This document shows, in pieces, positions 53,666-63,174 of a DNA stretch of 64,000 bases. The number at the start of each line of letters is the position of its first letter. Positions within the stretch are counted from its first letter, which is position 1. The stretch covers positions 132,683 to 196,682 of the forward strand of contig CANMUM010000003.1 in NCBI GenBank assembly GCA_947501025.1. The letters are read 5' to 3'. The position numbers and the translations under genes were made by a program. Below the pieces are notes generated by a model that saw nothing but the letters and a program-made list of their open reading frames with translations, ran no database searches and was not told the DNA's origin. Source of the DNA: an uncultured Paracoccaceae bacterium (GTDB lineage: Bacteria > Pseudomonadota > Alphaproteobacteria > Rhodobacterales > Rhodobacteraceae).

Positions 53666-54493
53666 ATGCGTATAGGTCTCGTTCAAAGCAATACAGGTCG
53701 ATCTGCTGATGAAAATATTCAAGAGCTTGACCTATTGTTTTCACCCTTAAAAAATGCAGATGTTATCGTAACGCCCGAATGCACAAATATCATGGGGTAC
53801 ACCGCAAAAACCGATAAGCTTTCAAGCGCGGCGGATGACAAGGTCGTCCAGTTCATTTGTAATTGGGCGCGAGAAAACTCCACATATGTGATTATAGGCT
53901 CGGCGATCATCCTCAATGAGGCAGGTAAGCCCGTTAATCGCCAATTGGTTGTCGATCCACAAGGATCAATCATTTCGCATTACGACAAAATCCATATGTT
54001 TGATGTCAATTTGCCCAATGGCGAAATATTTCGAGAAAGCGATAGGACGATAGCTGGAAGGGAAGCTGTCATTACAAACATCCTCGATCAAAAATTTGGC
54101 CATTCAATTTGCTTTGATCTGAGGTTCCCTTCATTATTTTCTGCCCTATCCCAAGCCGGCGCTGAAATATTGGTCGTGCCAGCCGCATTTACACAATCCA
54201 CAGGACGGGCGCATTGGGAAATTTTGCTTCGTGCCCGCGCCATTGAAAATGGTGCATATGTCATTGCGCCCGCTCAAACTGGCGCATATCGGCATAGCGA
54301 TGGAACAACACGCCATTGCTGGGGGCATTCATTGGTTGTATCACCTTGGGGCGAGGTTCTTGCCAATCTGGGAACTGAGCCAAATTCACAGATCATAGAG
54401 ATAGATCTGGAACGCGTTTCTCAGGCGCGTAGTGATATCCCAATTATAAAATCTGCACAGAAAATCGCAAAGCCAAGAATTGTAAAGCCATGA
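53666..54493 (+). CDS. Carbon-nitrogen hydrolase (nitrilase superfamily, Nit-like amidase)
   Basis: Amidase of 275 residues with the nitrilase triad Glu38 (VTPECTN), Lys108 (HYDKIHMFDV) and Cys149 (HSICFDLRFP). The DV.LPNGE segment after the lysine and the later GRAHWEILLRARAIENGAYVIAPAQ resemble Nit1/Nit2-type enzymes that hydrolyse deaminated glutathione or omega-amidase substrates. Location directly after grxC fits a glutathione-repair role, which is inference. The end overlaps the MarR gene by four bases. Confidence 0.92.
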   Translation: MRIGLVQSNTGRSADENIQELDLLFSPLKNADVIVTPECTNIMGYTAKTDKLSSAADDKVVQFICNWARENSTYVIIGSAIILNEAGKPVNRQLVVDPQGSIISHYDKIHMFDVNLPNGEIFRESDRTIAGREAVITNILDQKFGHSICFDLRFPSLFSALSQAGAEILVVPAAFTQSTGRAHWEILLRARAIENGAYVIAPAQTGAYRHSDGTTRHCWGHSLVVSPWGEVLANLGTEPNSQIIEIDLERVSQARSDIPIIKSAQKIAKPRIVKP

Positions 54494-54915
54494 AAAACGA
54501 TCTTGCCATTGCCATATTCTCGGAAGTTCTTGCCATTGATCAACGCTTGCGTACACGGCTAAGCAAAGCATTGCCAAAGGGGTTGGAGCTATCACATTTT
54601 TCGGTTCTTAATCATCTATTTGCAACTACAACAGAATGCACACCTGCAAGCTTGGCCACCTCACTTCATGTCTCGCGCGGTGCTATAAGCAACACATTAA
54701 CGCGCCTTGAAAAAAATGGTTATATCCATATTCGTGGTGACTGGGATGATGCCCGAAAGAAATACATAACACTGAGTGCAGCAGGCAAACTCGCGCGCGA
54801 AATGGCAATAAAAGCGGTCGATCCCGTATTTAATGAGTTCACAGATAGTAAGCAGCCCGAACAGCTTAAAGAGATTTTGTCGTCTTTGAGGAGCTTGCGT
54901 CAGGACTTGGGTTAA
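54490..54915 (+). CDS. MarR-family transcriptional regulator
   Basis: Winged-helix regulator of 141 residues: ELSHFSVLNHLF, then CTPASLATSLHVSRGAISNTLTRLEKNGYI (about residues 48-78) as recognition region, and a wing with GDWDDARKKYITLSAAGK. Translation is coupled to the nitrilase gene by an ATGA overlap. The last 50 bases overlap the convergent ubiG on the other strand. The ligand is unknown; control of the comF-grxC set is possible. Confidence 0.87.
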   Translation: MKNDLAIAIFSEVLAIDQRLRTRLSKALPKGLELSHFSVLNHLFATTTECTPASLATSLHVSRGAISNTLTRLEKNGYIHIRGDWDDARKKYITLSAAGKLAREMAIKAVDPVFNEFTDSKQPEQLKEILSSLRSLRQDLG

Positions 54916-55639
54916 TCGCACTGATTGCGTAATTGATAGACATATCTTTATGCGACAATGACCAATTATTTTTGATCGGGTTAAACACCATCCCGCAGCG
55001 ATCCTTAACTTCAAAACCTGCAATTTCAGCCATATCTCGTAACTCATCGGGGGTAATAAATTTATTCCAATCATGCGTGCCTTTGGGCAACCAACGCAAA
55101 ATTTGTTCGGCTGCGACAATCGCGGCAAGATAGCTCTTTGTGTTTCGGTTAAGCGTTGACATGATCATGATTCCATTGGGCTTTAAAAGTCCTCGTAATG
55201 TTTCCATGAAGAATGGCGGCTGCGCCACATGCTCCACAATTTCCATCGCGAGAACCACGTCATATGTCTGACCGCTTTTTGCCAAATCTTCGGCCAAAAT
55301 ATTTTGATAATCAATATCAAGCCTGGATGATTTGGCATGCAATCCCGCGACTTCAATATTTGTTGGGGCCGCATCAATGCCCGTCACCTTGGCGCCCAAC
55401 CGCGTTAAAGGCTCACAAAGCAATCCGCCGCCACATCCCACATCAACTATGGACAATCCTTCAAGAGCATTTAGCGATTTTGGATCTTTATTAAAATGCC
55501 ATGTCATTTGCTCAATAATATACCCCAAGCGCACGGGATTCATTTTATGAAGCGGTTTGAATTTTCCATTTGGATCCCACCATTCGCGCGCCATCGCTTC
55601 GAATTTTGCGACTTCGTGATCATCAAAACTGGTCTTCAT
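54866..55639 (-). CDS. ubiG: Ubiquinone biosynthesis O-methyltransferase UbiG
   Basis: SAM-dependent enzyme performing both O-methylations in ubiquinone synthesis. EVAKFEAMAREWWDPNGKFKPLHKMNPVRLGYI at the N-terminus is diagnostic; SAM motif I is VDVGCGGGLLCEPL (residues about 65-78), followed by GIDAAP and VLAMEIVEHV. YLAAIVAAEQILRWLPKGTHDW and the LSHKDMSINY end are also UbiG-like. About 15-20 residues after the usual end (NPSPDASSSKTTKSL) form a low-complexity tail encoded opposite the marR 3' end. Length 257. Confidence 0.96.
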   Translation of the reverse strand: MKTSFDDHEVAKFEAMAREWWDPNGKFKPLHKMNPVRLGYIIEQMTWHFNKDPKSLNALEGLSIVDVGCGGGLLCEPLTRLGAKVTGIDAAPTNIEVAGLHAKSSRLDIDYQNILAEDLAKSGQTYDVVLAMEIVEHVAQPPFFMETLRGLLKPNGIMIMSTLNRNTKSYLAAIVAAEQILRWLPKGTHDWNKFITPDELRDMAEIAGFEVKDRCGMVFNPIKNNWSLSHKDMSINYAISAINPSPDASSSKTTKSL

Positions 55640-55670
55640 AATGCGAACTTTCTTAGCTAGGTCTTATATA

Positions 55671-55699
55671 AAAAAACCGCCCACAATATGCGAGCGGTT
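55671..55699 (-). terminator. Terminator downstream of the Bax-inhibitor-type gene
   Basis: On the minus strand AACCGC, a 13-base loop, GCGGTT and then TTTTTATATAAG. The stem is short, but the T run is good, and it lies 26 bases after the gene's stop codon. Confidence 0.75.
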
Positions 55700-55724
55700 A
55701 ATTTTATATTTTTTGATACTCGCC

Positions 55725-56441
55725 TTAGTCTTGGCTGCCCATGAAGTGCAACAAGAATTGGAACATGTTCAAGAAATCGAGGTAAAGTTGTAATGCACCA
55801 TAAATTGCAAGCTTACCATGAGCCTCAATACCAGAAGCATAACGGGCTTGGAGGAATTGGTTTTTGATATTTTGCGTGTCGTATGCTGTTAGGCCCGCAA
55901 AGATCAAAACGCCGATTGCAGAAATTGCAAATTGTAGGCCACTTGAGGCAAGGAAGATGTTCACGATGCTGGCAATGATCAAGCCGATAACCCCCATGAT
56001 CAAGAAACCGCCCCAAGCTGAAATATCGCGCTTGGTTGTGTAGCCGTAAAGACTTAGACCACCAAATGCCACGGCGGTTGTAAGGAATGTCGTTCCGATA
56101 GAGCCTATATTATAGACAACAAATATATATGAAAGCGAAAGGCCGATTGCTGCGGCAAATGTGTAGAAAAACGCTGTTGCTCCTGCAACGCTCATTTTAT
56201 TTACCATTGCGCCGAAAGCGAAGACCATTGCAAGCGGTGCGAACATGACAACATAACGAAGCATACCTGAGTTAATTGTATAAACCAACGACGAATTGCC
56301 TACGAGATAGGCAACAATGCCCGAAATAACCATGGCAGTGCCCATAAGGCCGTAAACTTTTTGCATATGCGTGCGCAGACCAGCGTCTATATTTGCATCC
56401 GCCCTATTAATCGTTTGACTTGTGGTATTGTAGTCACTCAT
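55725..56441 (-). CDS. Bax inhibitor-1/YccA family membrane protein
   Basis: Seven-helix TMBIM-family membrane protein, about 238 residues. Hydrophobic helices alternate through the sequence from VYGLMGTAMVISGIVAYLVG onwards; the conserved FIFAGLTAYDTQ-type segment appears as VLIFAGLTAYDTQNIKNQF and the C-terminal ALQLYLDFLNMFQFLLHFMG is diagnostic. In E. coli the YccA homologue interacts with FtsH. I chose the ATG at 56441, which has GGAG at good spacing, over an ATG 12 bases upstream that overlaps that site. A terminator follows. Confidence 0.92.
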   Translation of the reverse strand: MSDYNTTSQTINRADANIDAGLRTHMQKVYGLMGTAMVISGIVAYLVGNSSLVYTINSGMLRYVVMFAPLAMVFAFGAMVNKMSVAGATAFFYTFAAAIGLSLSYIFVVYNIGSIGTTFLTTAVAFGGLSLYGYTTKRDISAWGGFLIMGVIGLIIASIVNIFLASSGLQFAISAIGVLIFAGLTAYDTQNIKNQFLQARYASGIEAHGKLAIYGALQLYLDFLNMFQFLLHFMGSQD

Positions 56442-56523
56442 TTTCATCTCCATCGTTATGAATTAAATCTCTCTGCTTTCAATATGGGTAGGTTTCAGTT
56501 CAATTTCAAGAAAAATCAGCCGT

Positions 56524-58785
56524 TTACTTGTATCTTTCCATATAAACTTCTCTAAAATACTGAACAATTGCTACAAATGTGAAAATTATGAGCGTAAATA
56601 AGCCTACACCAAGCCAAACATTTTGGTTCAATTGCATTGTCGAGCCTCCGACATGGGCACCAAAGCCAAAGTAGATGATAAGCATTAGGATCATCATTGA
56701 AGCTATATAAAAACCGATAGCGCTCAGTACAACAAATCCCAATTGTTTCATGTAATCTTGCCTTATCAAGCGATCCTTACACCATTTTGGAAAGTAATCA
56801 ATTTTTGGCAATAAAAACCCTGCTACAAACGCAAGAAACAACACGACCGATGCAAGCGCCGATGAAAATTTTGATAACCAAATATCAACTTTGCCTTGAA
56901 TCAATTGATTGGCCCAAATATCTGATTTATTCGAATGCAGCATTGCCTCTGGTATTTGCGCAGATATTTTCTGAACGATGGCTTTCAAGTCAGCTTTCTC
57001 GATGTCTAAGGTTACGTAATGGGTAGACGGAAAAGCATTAAGAATATTTGAACTTGCGTATATTTTTGCAAACTTCCCACCAATATTATTCTGTGCTGTG
57101 AAAGTTGCACCCAAAATAGCAATCGTCTCAGACCCATTTACAAATAGCTTAATTTGATCACCTATCTTTAAGCCCAAATTTTGTGCAAAGGATTCTTCCA
57201 TGGCAATATAGTTTTCAATGCTAAACGCATCCCACCAATCTCCATTTTCAATAACTAAATGAGGTTCGGCTCGATCCGCAACTGTCATCCACAAGATATT
57301 TTCTTGAGGAACTGCAAAATTGCTTTTGATAGCATGACCATTTACAGCGCTAATTTGACCGATGATAAGTTTTTTAGGGCTCGGGGCGGCTAAGCCCTCC
57401 AATTCAAAAATTGAGGATATTTGTTCAAGACCTTTTTCACTAAGGTCTGAAACCGTCAGCAAGGGTGAGCCTATTTTTCGCTGCGAAAGTTGATTGGCTC
57501 CATGAATTAAGAAGCCAATCGTTACACTGCAAAGACAAATTACGGCAATCCCAGTCAATCTGCGCCCAGTTAGATATTCCTTTAGGCCGTCTGGAAAAGA
57601 CATTTTAGTGTCAAAAAAGATGGCAATAATTATGAAACTCACAAATGTAATATATGGGACCAATAATGATGTTGAGAATTGTGTTTGTAACAAAAAAAGG
57701 CCCATTATGAGTAGAAATTGACAAGCCCATGAGTAAGCCTTCGACTTCATTACAGGTTTGAAATATACATCAATAAAAACAATCAATACAATGAACAGGA
57801 AATATATAAAGCTCACGACAAAAGCGAATGTTGAAACAGTGGTTCCGAAATAAACTTGCAAGAAAGTTGAAATACAGAAAACCGAAATTGAAGCAATTAT
57901 CAATAATATAACCAATTTCCACAATGGATGATCCATTGAGAGTTTTTGAATCGGTTGAGTGAACCCAAGTTGAGCCCATCCGATACCAACATATAAAAGT
58001 AAGGTGCTACAGATCAGAACCAATGCCATGATAATTTCGGGCAATAACTGCAAATCACGAACAAGATGTTCACTCTGGATATTATGCAAACCTTTTTTCT
58101 GAAACGAAACATCCAACGGACTCATATTATTTCTTAAATACTCCTCTAGGGAATCCGTATCTTCTAAAGCTTTAATATAAAGTGTATTTAAGTAGTTTGG
58201 ATCTGCAGCCTTAAAATTTTCAATACTGTTTAAATCATTCAACAAAACATTTGGCGGCATCAGACCGTTAATAAAAGAGCCTGCCGGTTGACCTATTAGC
58301 TCACCTGCATAAACATACTCACCAGATGCCATTTTAAAACGATCACCAATTTTTAATCCAAGTTCTAACGCGAAAATAGGCGAGATTAATGCTTCTCCTG
58401 TTGCCAATGTCAAATTTTGACCATCCTTGATCCAATCCGAAATTGGATAATCTTTGCTGGTAGCAATGACCTTTGCTGTAGCTACGCGAAAATCACCATC
58501 AACTTCGTGCTTAATGTTTAACATGAACAAATGTGTTTGGGATTGAATGCGCCCCACATCGGAAATTAATTGGCGCTCATCATGGGTGAATTTGCGTCCA
58601 ACAACAGCCACAGCGGCATCAACTTTGATAACTTCGCTTGAAAAGCTATTGATGAGATTAAGTGAAATAGCTTGCGTGAAGTTTGCGAAGAATAATACAC
58701 AAAAAATAGAAATGAAAAGCGCAATGTCTTTAATCGAATTCAAATTAAAAATTGTCAAAAATTTTTGTTGAGCATTTGATATCAT
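56524..58785 (-). CDS. Large FtsX/YbbP-like ABC-type permease, orphan
   Basis: Membrane protein of about 753 residues with the layout of YbbP-type permeases: an N-terminal helix, a large periplasmic domain (about 45-250), a block of helices (about 255-410), a second periplasmic domain (about 430-640) and three C-terminal helices. WMTVADRAEPHLVIENGDWWD, EESFAQNLGLKIGDQIKL and FTAQNNIGGKF recall MacB/FtsX core domains. No ATPase gene is adjacent. I chose the ATG at 58785, which overlaps the upstream stop by four bases (ATGA); a TTG lies eight codons upstream. The region is visibly richer in A+T than its neighbours. Confidence 0.7.
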   Translation of the reverse strand: MISNAQQKFLTIFNLNSIKDIALFISIFCVLFFANFTQAISLNLINSFSSEVIKVDAAVAVVGRKFTHDERQLISDVGRIQSQTHLFMLNIKHEVDGDFRVATAKVIATSKDYPISDWIKDGQNLTLATGEALISPIFALELGLKIGDRFKMASGEYVYAGELIGQPAGSFINGLMPPNVLLNDLNSIENFKAADPNYLNTLYIKALEDTDSLEEYLRNNMSPLDVSFQKKGLHNIQSEHLVRDLQLLPEIIMALVLICSTLLLYVGIGWAQLGFTQPIQKLSMDHPLWKLVILLIIASISVFCISTFLQVYFGTTVSTFAFVVSFIYFLFIVLIVFIDVYFKPVMKSKAYSWACQFLLIMGLFLLQTQFSTSLLVPYITFVSFIIIAIFFDTKMSFPDGLKEYLTGRRLTGIAVICLCSVTIGFLIHGANQLSQRKIGSPLLTVSDLSEKGLEQISSIFELEGLAAPSPKKLIIGQISAVNGHAIKSNFAVPQENILWMTVADRAEPHLVIENGDWWDAFSIENYIAMEESFAQNLGLKIGDQIKLFVNGSETIAILGATFTAQNNIGGKFAKIYASSNILNAFPSTHYVTLDIEKADLKAIVQKISAQIPEAMLHSNKSDIWANQLIQGKVDIWLSKFSSALASVVLFLAFVAGFLLPKIDYFPKWCKDRLIRQDYMKQLGFVVLSAIGFYIASMMILMLIIYFGFGAHVGGSTMQLNQNVWLGVGLFTLIIFTFVAIVQYFREVYMERYK

Positions 58786-59390
58786 AAGGTCATTTTTGAT
58801 TGAATCCAAATCATAGGTTTGGTGATTTTAATTTGGCGAACCTTAGGATCAGCAAAAACAAAATCCATCCACCCACGTGTAGCCGTTTCCCATAAATTCT
58901 TTTGATCATCCATATTGAAAGATGCTTGCATGCGCTTTTCATAATAACTCGCAGCGCAAGTTTGCTTTGCGTTCTTCTTACCCTTGATAAGTGTCAAACT
59001 GCCAAACATATTTATCTGTTCTTTTTGTTTTTTTCCAATTTGACATTTGTCAAAACCAAATGAAATGATATTTTGATCACCATATTCTAACAAAATCTGA
59101 TCATTGATTGCCCATGAAATCGAAAAAAATTCTCCAATATTTGTTGGAAGAGAAAACGTAAACTCACCTAATGCTTCATTAAAAGAAAAGCCTACTTTTT
59201 TTTCTTGATTGCCCCAATGTACAGTCATAAAGCGTGCAATCTTATCGCCACTGCTCAGCTCAGTTTCCTTCGTAACTTTTTCAAATACTCTCAGAAAATT
59301 TGTACGTGAGGGAATATTCTCGCCGAACTCAGGGAATTTTGGGTTTTGAACAGGCAGCTTTTCAACGGCAATATCGGTTATTTTATTCAT
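58782..59390 (-). CDS. Hypothetical protein, 202 residues
   Basis: I do not recognise this family. The protein lacks a signal peptide and membrane helices. It alternates short strands, for example VGFSFNEALGEFTFSLP and LLEYGDQNIISFGFDKCQIG, and may be a beta-barrel or lipocalin-like domain; a basic segment (KKQKEQIN, KGKKNAKQ) lies in the second half. It is coupled to the YbbP-like permease through a four-base ATGA overlap, so they probably act together. Composition is A+T-rich like the permease, unlike ilvD beyond it. Confidence 0.75.
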   Translation of the reverse strand: MNKITDIAVEKLPVQNPKFPEFGENIPSRTNFLRVFEKVTKETELSSGDKIARFMTVHWGNQEKKVGFSFNEALGEFTFSLPTNIGEFFSISWAINDQILLEYGDQNIISFGFDKCQIGKKQKEQINMFGSLTLIKGKKNAKQTCAASYYEKRMQASFNMDDQKNLWETATRGWMDFVFADPKVRQIKITKPMIWIQSKMTL

Positions 59391-59462
59391 TAAATACCGA
59401 ACCTCTCACATTCACGACCAAAGACAATTATAAGCGGCATTTTTCAGCCCCACTTCATTATA

Positions 59463-61208
59463 TCATAGATCTGCGTATATATGCTTCTCTTTTTTGGCTC
59501 CTGGATGTGTCACAGCACCAAGGCGTGTTGACCCAACTTGTTGGGCATATTTCCAAAGCGCACCCGATGCGTAAATTGTCTCGCGCGGGCCCTTCCAGTT
59601 TTCCTTGCGTTTTTCCATCGTAGCATCATCAACAGCTATAGAAAGTTCACCAGATATTGCATCAATAGTAATCACGTCGCCATCTTCAATAAGCGCAATC
59701 GGCCCGCAATGAGCAGCTTCTGGCCCCACATGACCAACACAGAACCCACGTGTCGCACCTGAGAAGCGACCATCCGTAATGAGCGCAACCTTCTTACCCA
59801 TGCCTTGGCCTGAAAGCGCCGCCGTTGTTGCGAGCATCTCACGCATCCCAGGCCCACCAGCTGGTCCCTCATTGCGAATAACCAGAACTTCGCCTTCTTT
59901 ATAAGTGCGCTTTTGAACCGCTTCAAATGCATCTTCTTCACATTCAAACACACGTGCAGGGCCTGTGAAAATCTGCTCTTCGGCTGACATTCCCGCAACT
60001 TTAACGATCGCACCTTCTGGAGCCAAATTGCCCTTCAGGCCAACAACACCACCTGTTTTTGAAATTGGGGTAGAGACAGAATGGATCACCTTACCATCAA
60101 CTTCACGCGTGATCTGGTCAAGCTCTTCGCCGATGCTGTTACCAGATGCGGTCATACAATCATCATAAATCAAGCCCGCTTTGCGCAATTCACGCAACAC
60201 AACGGGAACCCCGCCCGCCTCATAAAGATCTTTCGCCACATAATCACCACCTGGTTTGAGATTTACAAAATACGGCGTTTCTTTGAAAATATCACAGACA
60301 TCAAAGAGATCAAAATCGATACCTGCCTCATGGGCGATCGCTGGCAAGTGAAGCCCCGCATTTGTTGATCCACCCGTACAAGCCACAACACGCGCAGCGT
60401 TGATAAGCGACTCGCGTGTAACGATATCACGTGCACGAATATTTTTCGCAAGCAAGTTCATAACAGCTTGGCCAGAGGCATCACCATATTGGTCGCGGCT
60501 TTCATATGGTGCAGGAATGCCTGATGAATTCATCAATGCAAGACCAATTGCTTCAGAAACACAAGCCATTGTATTGGCTGTAAATTGACCACCACATGCA
60601 CCAGCCGAAGGACACGCTACGGCCTCAAGTTTCTCAAGTTCGCAAGTTGAAAGATTACCAGCCTGATGCTGACCAACGGCTTCAAATACATCTTGAACCG
60701 TGACGTCCTTGCCTTCATGGCGACCTGGCAAAATTGACCCACCATAAATAAACACAGAGGGCACATTCAAACGGATCATCGCCATCATCATTCCCGGCAA
60801 TGATTTGTCACAACCCGCAAGACCTACAATGGCGTCATAGGCATGTCCACGCATTGTCAGCTCAACTGTATCGGCAATCGCCTCACGAGAAGCAAGTGAT
60901 GAGCGCATACCTTCATGACCCATAGCAATACCATCCGTAACAGTAATTGTGGTAAATTCACGCGGCGTTCCGCGAGCAACCTTAACGCCCTGCTTCACAG
61001 ATTGAGCTTGGCGGTTAAGTGCAATATTACAAGGGGCAGCTTCATTCCAACAGGTCGCAACACCAACAAGTGGCTGATGAATTTCTTCCTCTGAGAGACC
61101 CATCGCATATAAATATGAGCGATGCGGCGCGCGCGCAGGACCTTCCGTCACATGACGTGATGGCAAGCGTGATTTGTCAAATTGCGATGTGTTTGGTTTA
61201 TCAGCCAT
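59463..61208 (-). CDS. ilvD: Dihydroxy-acid dehydratase
   Basis: Iron-sulfur enzyme in valine, leucine and isoleucine synthesis. From the ATG at 61208 (TTGAGGAACACC upstream) it has 581 residues. Cluster and signature residues: Cys in [19 protein letters not shown] (Cys133), [15 protein letters not shown] (Cys205) and the late [22 protein letters not shown]. The frame is open 57 bases further upstream without family similarity. It is alone on the minus strand; the aminotransferase for the same pathway is at 35069. Confidence 0.97.
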   Translation of the reverse strand: MADKPNTSQFDKSRLPSRHVTEGPARAPHRSYLYAMGLSEEEIHQPLVGVATCWNEAAPCNIALNRQAQSVKQGVKVARGTPREFTTITVTDGIAMGHEGMRSSLASREAIADTVELTMRGHAYDAIVGLAGCDKSLPGMMMAMIRLNVPSVFIYGGSILPGRHEGKDVTVQDVFEAVGQHQAGNLSTCELEKLEAVACPSAGACGGQFTANTMACVSEAIGLALMNSSGIPAPYESRDQYGDASGQAVMNLLAKNIRARDIVTRESLINAARVVACTGGSTNAGLHLPAIAHEAGIDFDLFDVCDIFKETPYFVNLKPGGDYVAKDLYEAGGVPVVLRELRKAGLIYDDCMTASGNSIGEELDQITREVDGKVIHSVSTPISKTGGVVGLKGNLAPEGAIVKVAGMSAEEQIFTGPARVFECEEDAFEAVQKRTYKEGEVLVIRNEGPAGGPGMREMLATTAALSGQGMGKKVALITDGRFSGATRGFCVGHVGPEAAHCGPIALIEDGDVITIDAISGELSIAVDDATMEKRKENWKGPRETIYASGALWKYAQQVGSTRLGAVTHPGAKKEKHIYADL

Positions 61209-61330
61209 GGTGTTCCTCAAAAATATTGTTCCTATATGAATAGAAAAATGCACGCGCACACGCAAGAGCTTTGAAGCTTTTCTTTTGTGGAATTATTGAT
61301 TAAAGTTTCTGAGATATATAGGAAAAACTC

Positions 61331-62197
61331 ATGCAAATAGACCTTGAGATACTGGGAAATCGCTCCAAAAGCTGGCTTTATTATCTCCTCGGGTTGATTT
61401 TTATAACCATAACATTTCTTGCCCTGACTATAGCTTATCTTCCTTTCGTGATTTACGTCATTGGAATTCCAAATTACGAAATCAACAGCACCCAATCTCC
61501 GCGGGCGCTTTTTTGGCTATTGCTATCGGTTGCACTGTTCATTGTGCCTATTTGGGTTTGGACAAGGTTTATCCATAAACGTAGCCTCTCTTCACTCATT
61601 TCACCACATGGCCATGGCGCAATAAGCGCGCTAAAAATGGCATCGATTTTTTTTGGAGCATATTTTTTCCTTGCGGAGATCACTGCTCTTTTCATACCAT
61701 TTATTGAAACAGAATTCGTGTGGGAAGTTAGGCTTTGGTTCATATGGATCCTGCCCCTTACAATTGCAATCTTTTTACAAACAAGCGCCGAGGAAATCCT
61801 CTTTCGCGGATATATACAACAATATCTCGCGGCGCTGATACCTCACCGCGCAGTTTACTATACCATCCCAACATTCATTTGGATGCTGCTTCATTTTGGG
61901 AATATTGAAGGATATTACACAAACATCGCCGCACTTTTCTCAATCTTCGTCTTGGGCATCATTTTCGCAGATTGGGTGGATCGCACCAAATCCTTATGGG
62001 GCCCAATGATCGTGCATTTTCTTAATAATTTTGTATTGATATGTATTTTTGGGAATTCTTTAGAAAAATCCGATCTTCACATTTGGCGCAATAACTTTGA
62101 CAGTCTATCAGACCCAATGATTGCTATGCTCACCATCATCGGCTCAGCGCTTATGGCCATCACATATATAATCTTACGCCCGAAAATTCACGAATAG
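61331..62197 (+). CDS. CPBP-family intramembrane metalloprotease
   Basis: Membrane protein of 288 residues with about eight helices and the CPBP/Abi motifs: EEILFRGYIQQYLA (motif 1, near residue 153), LLHFGNIEGYY (motif 2) and IVHFLNN (motif 3). These correspond to the Rce1-like glutamate and histidine residues of the catalytic site. Substrates are unknown; the family includes prenyl-protein proteases and bacteriocin immunity proteins. AGGAAA precedes the ATG. It lies between ilvD (divergent) and accD, with no evident functional link. Confidence 0.88.
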   Translation: MQIDLEILGNRSKSWLYYLLGLIFITITFLALTIAYLPFVIYVIGIPNYEINSTQSPRALFWLLLSVALFIVPIWVWTRFIHKRSLSSLISPHGHGAISALKMASIFFGAYFFLAEITALFIPFIETEFVWEVRLWFIWILPLTIAIFLQTSAEEILFRGYIQQYLAALIPHRAVYYTIPTFIWMLLHFGNIEGYYTNIAALFSIFVLGIIFADWVDRTKSLWGPMIVHFLNNFVLICIFGNSLEKSDLHIWRNNFDSLSDPMIAMLTIIGSALMAITYIILRPKIHE

Positions 62198-62265
62198 GCG
62201 TTTTGAATTTGCAATTGTGAATGAAAATGAATAATTAGATAGCAACAAAAAGCAAAAGGCTATCT

Positions 62266-63174
62266 ATGAACTGGATTTCGAACTATGTCCGCCCGAAAAT
62301 GGGCAACCTCTTTTCGCGTCGCGACACGCCAGAAAACCTTTGGCAAAAATGTCCCGAATGTAGCTCTATGCTCTTTCACCGTGAGGTTAAGGACAATCTG
62401 AATACGTGCCCCAATTGCGATCACCATATGGCAATCAATGCAACTGAACGTGCGAAATCATTTTTTGATGGTGGTCTATTTACAAAAATTGCGGTTCCTG
62501 AGCCACTTGCCGATCCTTTAAGCTTCAAAGATCAAAAACGATACCAAGACCGCATTAAAGATGCGCGCAAAAAAACGGGAACTGATGATGCGATGCTGAT
62601 CGCCGAGGGTGATCTCGATAAGCTTAGCGTTGTTGTTGCGATCCAAGATTTTACATTTATGGGTGGTTCGATGGGCATGTATGTTGGCAATGCGATTATC
62701 GCCGCAGCACAGAGCGCTGTTGAGAAGAAATCACCGCTTATTTTGTTTTCAGCAGCTGGGGGGGCACGTATGCAAGAAGGCATATTGGGACTTATGCAAA
62801 TGCCTCGCTCAACCATTGCGGTCGAAATGCTCAAAGAGGCAGCTCTCCCCTATATTGTTGTCCTGACGCATCCAACAACTGGTGGAGTTACCGCATCCTA
62901 TGCCATGCTTGGTGATGTGCAAATTGCCGAGCCCAACGCACAAATTGGTTTCGCTGGTGCACGTGTTATTGAACAAACCATTCGCGAGACCCTTCCTGAA
63001 GGTTTCCAGCGTTCTGAATATCTGCTTGAACACGGCATGCTTGATCGTGTTACTCATCGCAAACATATGCGTGATGAAGTTTCCATTATCTTGCGTATGT
63101 TGATGAAGAAAGACGCGCGGGTTTCGGGTGATCTACCCAAGCCTTCAGAAACAAACGACGAGACAACTGAATAA
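62266..63174 (+). CDS. accD: Acetyl-CoA carboxylase carboxyltransferase subunit beta
   Basis: Carboxyltransferase subunit that makes malonyl-CoA with AccA. The N-terminal zinc ribbon has Cys29, Cys32, Cys48 and Cys51 (WQKCPEC, NTCPNC). The crotonase-like core includes MGMYVGNAI, FSAAGGARMQEGILGLMQMPR, VVLTHPTTGGVTASYAMLGD and AEPNAQIGFAGARVIEQT. Length 302 is normal. AAGG lies at good spacing before the ATG. In related genomes accD is followed directly by folC; here a secreted-protein gene lies between them with no gap. Confidence 0.97.
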   Translation: MNWISNYVRPKMGNLFSRRDTPENLWQKCPECSSMLFHREVKDNLNTCPNCDHHMAINATERAKSFFDGGLFTKIAVPEPLADPLSFKDQKRYQDRIKDARKKTGTDDAMLIAEGDLDKLSVVVAIQDFTFMGGSMGMYVGNAIIAAAQSAVEKKSPLILFSAAGGARMQEGILGLMQMPRSTIAVEMLKEAALPYIVVLTHPTTGGVTASYAMLGDVQIAEPNAQIGFAGARVIEQTIRETLPEGFQRSEYLLEHGMLDRVTHRKHMRDEVSIILRMLMKKDARVSGDLPKPSETNDETTE

